Source: CAVSWN01 sp046728115
GTDB taxonomy: Bacteria; Acidobacteriota; Vicinamibacteria; Vicinamibacterales; CAVVIG01
Direction: 5' to 3'
Length of the DNA: 22,229 nucleotides
Assembly (NCBI GenBank): GCA_046728115.1
Contig: JBKPDW010000585.1
Coordinates: forward strand, 1 to 22,229
The notes below the pieces were generated by a model, which was not told where the DNA came from, did not search any database, and was given only the letters and a program-made list of their open reading frames with translations. Each line of letters opens with the position of its first letter. The stretch's first letter is position 1. Below, piece after piece: positions 7,720 through 14,866 of this stretch. A program made the translations under genes and the position numbers.

Positions 7720-10185
7720 GTGTCTGATCGAAATCTCATGGAACGCTTCAACTGTGGCTACGTCAGGTTCGCCGGCGGCGACGACGCCCTCTACGAACGG
7801 CATCTCACCTTTGATCAGGTGACGCCGGTCGGAGCCGCCACGCGCCGCGACAAGTTCGAAGCCATCGCGCGCTCGGTCCGCGACGTGCTGTCGCAGCGTT
7901 GGCTCAAGACGGAGCAGATCTACAGCGAGAGGAACGTCAAGCGCGTCTACTACGTGTCGCTCGAATTCCTGATGGGCCGCGCGCTGGCCAACAACGTCAC
8001 CAACCTGATGCTCGATCCTGTCTTCGGTGCGTTCTGCAAGGACCACAACATCGACGCTGCCGACATCCTGGAACAGGAACCTGACGCGGGTCTTGGCAAC
8101 GGCGGCCTGGGCCGGCTCGCGGCGTGCTTCCTTGATTCCATGGCCACGCTCGCCATTCCGGGAATGGGCTCGGGCCTTCGTTACGAATACGGCATTTTCA
8201 AACAGTCCGTGCGCGAGGGCTGGCAGCACGAGCAGCCCGATCACTGGCTCAGCCGGCCCGATCCGTGGGAAGTTGCGCGGCCCAACGAGGCTGTCGAAGT
8301 ACGGCTCGGGTGTTCGTTCGATATTCACGTTGGAGCGCTGCGACCCGTGCACGGACGGCCTTCGACCCTCATCGGGGTTCCGCACGACCGTCCGGTGATC
8401 GGCTACGGCGGGAACACGATCAACACCCTCCGGCTATGGTCTGCCGCCACACCGGACTATTTCGACTTCCAGCAGTTCAGCAGCGGCGACTTCGTCGGTG
8501 CGCTGGCTGAAACGCTCACAGCCGAAACGCTGACGCGGGTCCTCTATCCCGACGACTCGACAACCGAAGGGAAGGGGCTGCGCTTCCTCCAGCAATATTT
8601 CCTGGTGGCCTGCACGCTGGCGGATGTCATCCGCCGCTTTCGCGCGGCCGGCAACGAATGGTCTGCGCTTCCCGACAAAGTGGCGATACAGCTCAACGAC
8701 ACACATCCGACGCTCGCCGTATCCGAGCTGATGCGCATCCTGCTCGACGAAGCGATGCTCGGCTGGGACGAGGCCTGGGATCTCACGCAACGCACGCTGG
8801 CGTATACCAATCACACGCTGCTGCCAGAGGCGTTGGAGAAATGGCCGCTGCCCTGGTTCGAGATGGTGCTGCCGCGTCAGCTCGAGATCACTTACGAAAT
8901 CAACCGCCGCTTTCTCGACGTCGTGCGTGCGCGGTTTCCCGGCGATGACCAGCGCGTCGCGCGTGTGAGCCTGATCGAAGAGGGAAACCCGAAGAAGGTT
9001 CGCATGGCCCATCTCGCCATCGTCGGCTGCCACAGCACGAACGGCGTCGCGGCCATTCACTCGGAACTGCTCAAACGCACGGTCGTGCCGGACTTTGCTC
9101 AATTGTTTCCAGAGCGGTTCAACAACAAGACCAACGGCGTCACGCAACGCCGCTTCCTCCTGCTCGCCAACCCCGCACTGGCGAGGGTTATCACCGACGC
9201 GATCGGCGACGGATGGATCGTGGATCTCGGTCAGCTCGAACGGCTGAAGCCGCTGGCCGGCGACGCGCCGGTCCGTGCCGCCGTGCGCAAAGCCAAACGC
9301 GAGGCCAAGGCTCGGTTCACCAGCTGGCTCCAATCTGCGACCGGCCAGGTGGTCGATCCCGACTCCATCTTCGATACCCAGATCAAGCGCATCCACGAAT
9401 ACAAGCGACAGCTCCTGAACGGCCTCCACATCGTCGTGCTCTACAACCGGCTGCGCGAGAATCCGGCGCTTGACATGCCGCCGCGGACGTTTTTCTTCGC
9501 CGGCAAGGCGGCGCCTGCCTATCACTTTGCCAAGCTGGTGATCAAATTCATCAACAACCTTGCGATGACGATCGACGACGACCCTTCGATGAAGGGGAAG
9601 CTGAAGGTCGTTTTCGTCCCCGACTACAACGTCTCCGTGGCGGAGCGCCTTATTCCAGCGAGCGATGTGTCCGAGCAGATTTCGACGGCAGGCTACGAAG
9701 CGAGCGGGACGAGCAACATGAAATTCATGATGAACGGCGCGCTGACGATCGGGACGCGTGACGGCGCGACCATCGAGATGGCCGAGGCAGCGGGCGAGGA
9801 GAATTTCTTTCTCTTCGGTCTGAGCGCCGACGAAGTCTCCGCCCGACGAGGCACGTACAATCCGCGCTGGCACTACGACAACGATCCCGAAACGCGCGCG
9901 GCGCTCGACCTCATCGCCGGCGACGCCTTCAGCCGCCGCGAGCGTGGCGTGTTCGCGCCCATTCTCGACGCGCTGCTTGGCGACGGTGACCACTATTTGC
10001 ACCTCGCCGATCTCGAAAGCTACGGCCAGGCGCACTCACGCCTGGGCGCCGCCTACACGGATCGGGAAGAGTGGCTGCGCAAGATGATCCTCAACATCGC
10101 CGCGTCCGGACGGTTTTCAAGCGACCGAACCATCGCGGAATACGCCGCGACCATCTGGCGCGCCGAACCATGCAAGGTGGAGTAG
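7720..10185 (+). CDS. glgP: Glycogen/maltodextrin phosphorylase
   Basis: An 821-residue GT35 phosphorylase releasing glucose-1-phosphate from alpha-1,4-glucan ends with a pyridoxal-phosphate cofactor (EC 2.4.1.1). Family landmarks run along its length: YYVSLEFLMGR near residue 80, the GNGGLGRLAACF block near 125, RYEYGIFKQ near 155, QLNDTHPTLA near 325, and the cofactor site EASGTSNMKFMMNG with Lys668 as the Schiff-base lysine. Length matches bacterial GlgP (about 800-830). The start is GTG at 7720, preceded by GAGGA (7706-7710) nine bases away. It completes the pathway with glgX at 2824. The next gene is convergent and only 11 bases separate the stops. Glycogen versus maltodextrin preference cannot be told from sequence. 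Confidence 0.97.
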   Translation: MSDRNLMERFNCGYVRFAGGDDALYERHLTFDQVTPVGAATRRDKFEAIARSVRDVLSQRWLKTEQIYSERNVKRVYYVSLEFLMGRALANNVTNLMLDPVFGAFCKDHNIDAADILEQEPDAGLGNGGLGRLAACFLDSMATLAIPGMGSGLRYEYGIFKQSVREGWQHEQPDHWLSRPDPWEVARPNEAVEVRLGCSFDIHVGALRPVHGRPSTLIGVPHDRPVIGYGGNTINTLRLWSAATPDYFDFQQFSSGDFVGALAETLTAETLTRVLYPDDSTTEGKGLRFLQQYFLVACTLADVIRRFRAAGNEWSALPDKVAIQLNDTHPTLAVSELMRILLDEAMLGWDEAWDLTQRTLAYTNHTLLPEALEKWPLPWFEMVLPRQLEITYEINRRFLDVVRARFPGDDQRVARVSLIEEGNPKKVRMAHLAIVGCHSTNGVAAIHSELLKRTVVPDFAQLFPERFNNKTNGVTQRRFLLLANPALARVITDAIGDGWIVDLGQLERLKPLAGDAPVRAAVRKAKREAKARFTSWLQSATGQVVDPDSIFDTQIKRIHEYKRQLLNGLHIVVLYNRLRENPALDMPPRTFFFAGKAAPAYHFAKLVIKFINNLAMTIDDDPSMKGKLKVVFVPDYNVSVAERLIPASDVSEQISTAGYEASGTSNMKFMMNGALTIGTRDGATIEMAEAAGEENFFLFGLSADEVSARRGTYNPRWHYDNDPETRAALDLIAGDAFSRRERGVFAPILDALLGDGDHYLHLADLESYGQAHSRLGAAYTDREEWLRKMILNIAASGRFSSDRTIAEYAATIWRAEPCKVE

Positions 10186-10196
10186 CGGACGTGCCA

Positions 10197-10721
10197 CTAT
10201 TCGCGGTGGCGAGCATTCCGCGGCGGCGGATTGAATTGAATGGCCTTCCATCCCCAGAGGCGCATCGTATCGTCCGTGCTGAACGTGTGACCGAGGTCGC
10301 GCGCCAGCATGCAGATCTGGCCCCGGTGGTGAGCGTCGTGCTGGATCAGATAGACGAGCATGTTGATCGCGCGGCGGGGCATCCCCTTCACGCGCGGTTG
10401 ACCGGCGGCTAACGCTGCCTCGAAACGGCGAGCGAGATCGTCGGTCGATTGCTCGAGCGCGCGTCGAGCCTGCCTCGGGGTCACCCGCCTCCGATCCAGT
10501 GACGGCGGACCGGGCCGCGCGCCAGCCATCCGGGCGAACGTACGTCGGACTCCCTGCATGTGCGCCACGATCGCCGCGATCGAACGGCCTCGACCGCCTG
10601 GAGGCGCGGCGCGCCAGATGCCGGCAGGCACCACGCTCGCGAGGTACTCACTCACCAGGCCGCTGTGCCGGAATGCCTCGAGAAGCTCTCGTTCGAGTTC
10701 AAGCGGTCGACGTTTCGCCAT
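10197..10721 (-). CDS. DinB-family putative metal-dependent enzyme
   Basis: A 174-residue four-helix-bundle protein of the DinB/YfiT superfamily. The three histidines that usually bind a divalent metal are recognisable: His54 in IVAHMQG, and His128 and His132 in LIQHDAHHRGQI. Members include thiol-dependent transferases and stress-induced proteins of unknown substrate, so no specific reaction is proposed. The frame is open upstream, but the ATG at 10721 gives the usual family length and N-terminus; upstream residues are arginine-rich and family-unlike. The gene is convergent with glgP and is transcribed away from the DUF2975 operator region. Confidence 0.85.
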   Translation of the reverse strand: MAKRRPLELERELLEAFRHSGLVSEYLASVVPAGIWRAAPPGGRGRSIAAIVAHMQGVRRTFARMAGARPGPPSLDRRRVTPRQARRALEQSTDDLARRFEAALAAGQPRVKGMPRRAINMLVYLIQHDAHHRGQICMLARDLGHTFSTDDTMRLWGWKAIQFNPPPRNARHRE

Positions 10722-10931
10722 ATGTGCTCGTGGTGCAACTCCACTCTCATCGTACGCATGTACAGGTGCGGCCCGACATTTCGAATGACGATTGCGATCA
10801 GGCTGGCCGATGCGAACGGCGACACCGATGTCTTCGCCATGCGCGACGCGCAGCCGCGAGACGTTGCCGGCCGCCCGAGACGGGGGACTTGGCGAAACTC
10901 GCGTCGGCCCGGTCATGGATCTGCGCGTCGC

Positions 10932-10948
10932 TTATCGAATTACGATAA
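10932..10948. promoter_or_regulatory. Operator-like palindrome site 1
   Basis: TTATCGAATTACGATAA has 6-base arms TTATCG/CGATAA around five bases, centred on 10940. It is the most upstream of three related sites before the DUF2975/Xre pair. The Xre protein encoded at 11706 is the natural candidate to bind it, by analogy with autoregulated operons. Confidence 0.65.
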
Positions 10949-10952
10949 TTAT

Positions 10953-10969
10953 TTGTTGTATTTCGATAT
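10953..10969. promoter_or_regulatory. Operator-like site 2 (degenerate)
   Basis: TTGTTGTATTTCGATAT matches the perfect site 3 at 12 of 17 positions and keeps the CGATA half-site. Its centre (10961) is 21 bases from site 1 and 20 from site 3. On its own it would not be called; the even spacing is the reason for listing it. It overlaps the proposed -35 element. Confidence 0.4.
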
Positions 10970-10984
10970 TATTTATCGTATAAC
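10956..10984 (+). promoter_or_regulatory. Predicted promoter for the DUF2975/Xre operon
   Basis: TTGTAT (10956-10961) and TATAAC (10979-10984) are separated by 17 bases, fitting a sigma-70-type promoter with a good -10 and a modest -35. The -10 lies inside operator site 3 and the -35 inside site 2, so a bound regulator would block polymerase. The predicted transcript start is about 40 bases before the ATG at 11034. Confidence 0.55.
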
Positions 10985-10989
10985 GATAA
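10973..10989. promoter_or_regulatory. Operator-like palindrome site 3 (perfect arms)
   Basis: TTATCGTATAACGATAA is a perfect inverted repeat with 7-base arms (TTATCGT/ACGATAA) and a 3-base centre at 10981. It covers the predicted -10 box of the DUF2975/Xre operon, suggesting repression. Confidence 0.7.
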
Positions 10990-11033
10990 CACGAAGGCCG
11001 CCGGCGGCACGAACGATCGTGGGAGGGGAAATC

Positions 11034-11696
11034 ATGAGGGCTACCGGACAAGGTTCCATCTCGTCGCTGCTGACGGTTCTGTGCAATGTGCTCTGGTACG
11101 CGATCGGCCTCGTTCTCGTGATCACCGTCTTCCTGGTCCTTGCAGGCGCGACCGTAGCGTTCCGGATCGATTCCGATGGCCCCGCCGTCGATACCGGTCC
11201 ACGCGCCGCGATGAGTATCCCGGTGTCTTTGAGACTGGATGCTGAAACGCATCGAGTCATCGCACCATCGCTTGGCATCGACAACGCGGAACTGCAGGAA
11301 TTGCGAGGAGCACTGAGATTTCCACCGCGCAAGGGACCGCTTTTCGTCGCGTCGCTCGTCATCGTGTTCGGAGCGCTTGCGCTGGCGTTGTTCGTGCTTG
11401 GCCAGCTCCGCGCGTTGTTCCGGACACTCCGGGCCGGGCAGCTATTCGTGCCGGTCAACGTCGGGCGCGTACGACGGATCGCATGGGCCGTCATCGTCGG
11501 CGAGGTGGCGCGATCGGCCGTCGTCTTCTTCGAAAATTTCTACGCCGCAAGCCATTTCTCGGTAGCGGGGGTGACGTTTGGTGCTCGACCGCACCTCAAC
11601 GCGTTCGCAATCATCAATGGCTGCATCATCCTCGTGATCGCCGAAGTATTCAGGGAAGGGACGCGCCTCGACGAGGATCAATCGCTGACGATCTGA
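11034..11696 (+). CDS. DUF2975 family membrane protein
   Basis: A 220-residue inner-membrane protein with four likely membrane segments (about residues 11-44, 102-125, 145-170 and 185-205). The first two are separated by a long polar loop of about 60 residues. The C-terminal signature VFREGTRLDEDQSLTI is characteristic of DUF2975. Its biochemical function is unknown; DUF2975 genes are commonly paired with a small Xre regulator, as here. The ATG at 11034 follows a purine-rich GGGAGGGGAAATC. The stop is nine bases before the regulator start, so the two are co-transcribed from the operator-covered promoter. The protein may sense or transduce a membrane signal to the regulator, but that is an inference from the pairing only. 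Confidence 0.88.
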   Translation: MRATGQGSISSLLTVLCNVLWYAIGLVLVITVFLVLAGATVAFRIDSDGPAVDTGPRAAMSIPVSLRLDAETHRVIAPSLGIDNAELQELRGALRFPPRKGPLFVASLVIVFGALALALFVLGQLRALFRTLRAGQLFVPVNVGRVRRIAWAVIVGEVARSAVVFFENFYAASHFSVAGVTFGARPHLNAFAIINGCIILVIAEVFREGTRLDEDQSLTI

Positions 11697-11705
11697 GTGG
11701 GACAC

Positions 11706-11966
11706 ATGGCTATACGAGTCAAGCTCGACCACCTTCTGCTCGATCGCCGTTTGACCCTCACCGATCTGGCCGACCGGATCGGCATCACGATCGCAAATCT
11801 GTCGGTCCTGAAAACGAACAAGGCTCGCGCCATCCGCTTCTCGACCCTCGAAGCGCTGTGTCGAGAACTCGACTGCCAGCCGGGTGATCTCCTGGAGTGG
11901 ACTCGCGAGGACCGGCCCGCTCAGTCGTTGGCTGTAACCTCTGATCCCACCATCTTGCCGAGGTAA
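11706..11966 (+). CDS. YozG-like Xre-family transcriptional regulator
   Basis: An 86-residue protein made almost entirely of one Cro/C1-type helix-turn-helix domain (about residues 5-66). It includes the LTLTDLADRIGITIANLSVLKT helix pair in shortened form and the closing ALCRELDCQPGDLLEW that typifies YozG-like partners of DUF2975 proteins. A GTG at 11697 is in frame, but the family N-terminus (MAIxVxLD) matches the ATG at 11706. The last 20 residues are polar and probably disordered. It most likely autoregulates the operon through the TTATCG-type palindromes upstream of DUF2975. That assignment is inferred from gene position. Confidence 0.9.
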   Translation: MAIRVKLDHLLLDRRLTLTDLADRIGITIANLSVLKTNKARAIRFSTLEALCRELDCQPGDLLEWTREDRPAQSLAVTSDPTILPR

Positions 11967-11970
11967 ACCG

Positions 11971-12165
11971 GTGCGAATCGTGAACGACGCCCTGATGCAG
12001 GGGTTCGGCGCCTACGATGGTGGCCGCATGCTGTTTCCCGGGCTTGGAACCGGCCTCGGCTCGGCGTTCGCAGCCGAACGGGTGGCGGTCCCGTTGGAGC
12101 CAGGCGTTCTGCCGGGCGCCTCCCAGACGCTCGCGGAGCGCATCGGCCTGAGCGGCGTGCCATGA
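11971..12165 (+). pseudogene. Truncated ROK-family sugar kinase remnant
   Basis: A 64-codon frame from GTG 11971 carries the heart of a ROK kinase only. It has VNDALMQGFGAY, whose Asp corresponds to the catalytic base, and the phosphate loop LFPGLGTGLGSAF followed by VAVPLE, where intact enzymes continue into the glycine-histidine zinc-site region. After about residue 43 the sequence stops resembling the family. The N-terminal and C-terminal domains of the expected 220-300 residues are missing, so it cannot be an active glucokinase. Its TGA overlaps the ATG of the HAD gene (ATGA at 12162-12165), so it may still be translated as a coupling leader. Family recognition is from motif pattern. Confidence 0.65.
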
Positions 12166-12875
12166 CTGCTCCGACATATCGAGCGCTCGCGACCGACTAC
12201 GACGGGACGATCGCGTCCGATGGACACGTCGATGATGCGACAGTCCATGCGCTCGAACGCGCTCGCGCGTTCGGCTTGCGGCTCGTGCTCGTCACCGGCC
12301 GCGCAGCGAGCGACTTGTCGAATACGTTTGCCCACATCAGCTTGTTCGATCGCGTCGTCGCCGAGAACGGCGCGGTGATTTTGGATCCGTCGACGTCGAC
12401 GCTCCGTACGCTGGCGCCGGCGCCCCCATCCACGCTCGTCGAGTCTCTCTCGCGGCTGAACGTTCCCATGTCGGTGGGACACAGCATCATTGCCACCGTC
12501 GAACCGCACGAGCATCAGGTGCTGGCTGTCATCCGGGAACTCGGTCTGGATTGGCACATCACATTCAACAAGGGTTCGGTCATGGCGCTGCCCTCGGGCG
12601 TGACCAAAGCGACAGGCTTGTCGGCTGCGCTTCAGGAGCTCGAGCTGTCCGCGGACCGCACGGTCGGCATCGGCGACGCCGAAAACGACCAGGCATTCCT
12701 CGCGGTATGCAGACTTGCGGTTGCCGTCGCGAATGCGCTGCCGTCAGTCAAAGACATGGCGGACATCGTCACTGTCGGCGAGCGCGGTGCAGGCGTCGCG
12801 GAACTGATCGAGCGTTTGTGCACCAACCAGCTCGACGACCTCCCGACCGATCGGCGACGGCGTACCTCGCGATAG
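12162..12875 (+). CDS. HAD-IIB (Cof-like) phosphatase
   Basis: A 237-residue cytoplasmic haloacid-dehalogenase-superfamily hydrolase that should remove phosphate from a small metabolite, often a sugar phosphate. The four HAD motifs are visible: motif I TDYDGT with nucleophile Asp12 and acid/base Asp14, motif II LVTGR at about 44, motif III Lys149 in GVTKATGL, and motif IV GDAENDQAF with Asp172 and Asp176. The C2-type cap lies between motifs II and III (about residues 80-145), as in the Cof, sucrose-phosphatase and phosphoglycolate-phosphatase group. Substrate cannot be fixed from sequence. The start overlaps the stop of the ROK remnant by four bases. It is the last plus-strand gene before the 22-bp repeat array. 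Confidence 0.9.
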   Translation: MTAPTYRALATDYDGTIASDGHVDDATVHALERARAFGLRLVLVTGRAASDLSNTFAHISLFDRVVAENGAVILDPSTSTLRTLAPAPPSTLVESLSRLNVPMSVGHSIIATVEPHEHQVLAVIRELGLDWHITFNKGSVMALPSGVTKATGLSAALQELELSADRTVGIGDAENDQAFLAVCRLAVAVANALPSVKDMADIVTVGERGAGVAELIERLCTNQLDDLPTDRRRRTSR

Positions 12876-12914
12876 CTGGGTGCCGCCGAATGATCAGCCG
12901 GCGTCAATGCCGCC

Positions 12915-13131
12915 AGCACCCTGCGCGAATGCGGCCAGCACCCTGCGCGACTGCGCCGAGCACCCTGCACGACTGCGCCGAGCACCCTGCGCGACTGCGC
13001 TGAGCACCCTGCACGACTGCCGCCCAGCACCCCGCGCGACTGCGCTGAGCACCCTGCGCGACTGCGCCGAGCACCCGGCACGACTGCAGTCAGCACCCTG
13101 CGCGACTGCCAGTCAGCACCCCTGCGCGAAT
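12915..13131. repeat. Minisatellite of about ten 22-bp units
   Basis: Nine full units and one partial unit follow head to tail with the core AGCACCCTGCGCGACTGC plus four variable bases. They start at 12915, 12937, 12959, 12981, 13003, 13026, 13048, 13070, 13092 and 13115. Seven units are 22 bases, and those starting at 13003 and 13092 are 23. A G/A difference (CTGCGCG versus CTGCACG) alternates in units 2 to 5. The array sits between the 3' ends of the HAD gene and the kinase-like gene, and ends 12 bases from the latter's stop. There are no unique spacers, so it is not a CRISPR array. All reading frames through it are low-complexity and not considered coding. Confidence 0.92.
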
Positions 13132-13142
13132 CTAAACTCGCT

Positions 13143-14855
13143 TTATCGCGGCGATTGTTGCCCACCCACGGTCGCTGCGTTGTCCGGTAGCCGTTCGAGT
13201 CCGACGAGTTTCCAGCCGGTGCCATCGCGCCGGAAATACGCTTTGATCGGCTGCCGCCACGTCGGGTATGCCTTGTCGTCTGCCGAGATGTCCACCGCGA
13301 CGAAGCTGCCGGACGCCGTGGGCAACCCGTTCGGAGGTTCGATGGTCGTCGTCGTGCTCTGCGTTTCTGAAAGGGGCTGCCTTTCGTCCGTTGCGTTGTT
13401 GAAGCGGAACCAGGACGCGCGGTACGTTGCCGGCGCTGTCGCAACACCTCCCGCAACGGCCGCATTCTCGAACGTCAGCCGGCCGTTCGCATCGAGGCGC
13501 GGATTGACGATCGGATTGACGGCGGGGAGGTAGACGCTCTTGATTTTCTCGCGACGCTTGATCAGCACATCGGCCAGGTATTTTTCTGCGGCCGGATCGG
13601 AGAACTGCCCGGTGTGCACCGCGGCCCTGATCAGCTCGTCGGTGAAGGCCGTCACCCGTCGCGCGGCCCAGAACGCGTCATCGTCGCGCAGTTCCGCCCA
13701 GGCCTTTGTCGGCGTCTGCGGCCGCCACTCCCTGGGCTCGAAGCGATCGCCCTCGAACTTCCCGATGGACGGGTACTCGACGTAGGGGATCGTTTGCCAG
13801 GGGCTCAGGGCGAACCCGAAGGAAAAGAGGCGCCGCCTCGTGGTGTCTCCCTGGTAAAAGTGTTCGTAGCTCAGATCCCATTCGTACAGGTCGTTGCACA
13901 TACCGAACGTCGAGCCCACGTCCTGCAGATAGTGCTTGACGATCGTGCGACCGTTTTCCGTGGCCAGGCTGTCGAGCGTATTGGCCGCCTTGAGGTCCGT
14001 GAGGTTGGTCCATGCGCCGAACACGCGGAGCGCGCGCAGCTCCCGGCGCTGCTCGTGCGGGACGAGATCGTTGGGATCGTCGGGGCGCGTGCCTTCAAAC
14101 AGGAAGCCGCCCAGAATCTTGCCCGGGATCAGGCGCCCCGCGATCACGCGATACGTGCCGTCGGCATTGCGCGCGACCCGCTCGAGGATCGCGTCCATGT
14201 CGTCCTGCGTGGCGGGAGTCCGCTTGCCGCTCGGGCGCCGAATCGTGGCCTTGGGATCGATCTCCGTGCGTTTCGGATCGAAGGTCGTCAGGAAGGACTC
14301 GACCTGGTTGTAGCCCAGCGCCCAGAAGATCTTCGTCGCGACCGCCACTGCGCCGGTCGCTCCTTCCGCGAAATAGGGCGGATCGAACTCGAGAAACCAC
14401 GTCTCGCCCTTGGCGTCCCTCGCTGTGAAGCCCGGATGGACGCCCGCGGTCTTCTCCCGCAGGAGCACCCAGTGCGATGGATCGGGTGGAGCACCGACGT
14501 TCGCGCCGCGCGTGATCGCCTCGACGGTGATCGGAGTCGTGCCAATCCGGTTCGTGAACCAGCTCGAATCGGCCGCCTCGTCGATGGTGTTGATGCTCTT
14601 GGCGCGCACGCCAGACGGCTTGTAGCCCGACGTGACGAACAGGTTGTATGTCATCTCGTACAGCGACCCGATGTCGTGCGGCTCCGCCTTCGACGCGTCC
14701 TGCGACTCCGGTTCGCGCGCGATCGGATCGTCAGGATAGAAACGCGGACCCTTGGTCGAGACGGCCGTCGCGAACACGCTAAGAACGACGCCCAGCAACA
14801 CAACAAGCCGGAAGCTGGCGCGGAGCGCACGGTAGGCAAATGATGATGTGGACAT
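13143..14855 (-). CDS. Secreted protein of unknown function with kinase-like catalytic-loop pattern
   Basis: A 570-residue protein with an N-terminal hydrophobic segment (about residues 13-33, VLLGVVLSVFATAVS) that should export it or anchor it to the inner membrane. I know no named domain for it. The central part reads like a kinase fold. A beta-rich stretch, GFTARDAKGETWFLEFDPP (142-160), precedes a helix ending FWALGYN (177-183). Then comes TDLKAAN (286-292), giving Asp-x4-Asn, and QDVGS (311-315) in the place of a DFG motif, 25 residues after Asp287. Glu156 stands where a kinase would have its ATP-contacting Lys, so activity may be lost. The start is ATG 14855; an in-frame TTG at 14870 would overlap the upstream stop. 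It follows the Omp85-type gene by 11 bases, so the two form an operon. The kinase link is an inference. Confidence 0.8.
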   Translation of the reverse strand: MSTSSFAYRALRASFRLVVLLGVVLSVFATAVSTKGPRFYPDDPIAREPESQDASKAEPHDIGSLYEMTYNLFVTSGYKPSGVRAKSINTIDEAADSSWFTNRIGTTPITVEAITRGANVGAPPDPSHWVLLREKTAGVHPGFTARDAKGETWFLEFDPPYFAEGATGAVAVATKIFWALGYNQVESFLTTFDPKRTEIDPKATIRRPSGKRTPATQDDMDAILERVARNADGTYRVIAGRLIPGKILGGFLFEGTRPDDPNDLVPHEQRRELRALRVFGAWTNLTDLKAANTLDSLATENGRTIVKHYLQDVGSTFGMCNDLYEWDLSYEHFYQGDTTRRRLFSFGFALSPWQTIPYVEYPSIGKFEGDRFEPREWRPQTPTKAWAELRDDDAFWAARRVTAFTDELIRAAVHTGQFSDPAAEKYLADVLIKRREKIKSVYLPAVNPIVNPRLDANGRLTFENAAVAGGVATAPATYRASWFRFNNATDERQPLSETQSTTTTIEPPNGLPTASGSFVAVDISADDKAYPTWRQPIKAYFRRDGTGWKLVGLERLPDNAATVGGQQSPR

Positions 14856-14866
14856 GGCATGCGATC

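Larger units (their letters stand above)
10722..11033. other. Intergenic region upstream of DinB and DUF2975 genes
   Basis: These 312 bases separate divergent genes. The GC-rich left two thirds (10722-10930) presumably holds the DinB promoter; I see no confident box in it. One frame is open right through this stretch into DUF2975, but it also translates the AT-rich operator DNA, so it is not considered coding. The right third (10932-10990) is sharply AT-rich and contains the three operator-like palindromes and promoter listed separately. Confidence 0.6.

Noticed and set aside
8434..10035. Long minus-strand frame of about 533 codons inside glgP
   Set aside because: It is a mirror of glgP codon bias with no recognisable family, and glgP is certain.
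10560..11033. N-terminal extension of the DUF2975 protein
   Set aside because: The frame is open but translates the AT-rich operator/promoter region. DUF2975 length and a strong purine-rich ribosome site support the ATG at 11034.
12915..13131. Possible CRISPR array
   Set aside because: The 22-base units are tandem with no unique spacers, and no cas genes are in the window.
12880..13533. Open plus-strand frame reading through the 22-bp repeats
   Set aside because: The peptide is low-complexity and comes from a repeat that is open in all frames. It then runs antisense through a well-supported secreted-protein gene.
13614..14843. Long plus-strand frame of about 409 codons
   Set aside because: It is antisense to the secreted kinase-like gene, Arg-rich, with no domain. 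Long antisense frames are common in GC-rich DNA.
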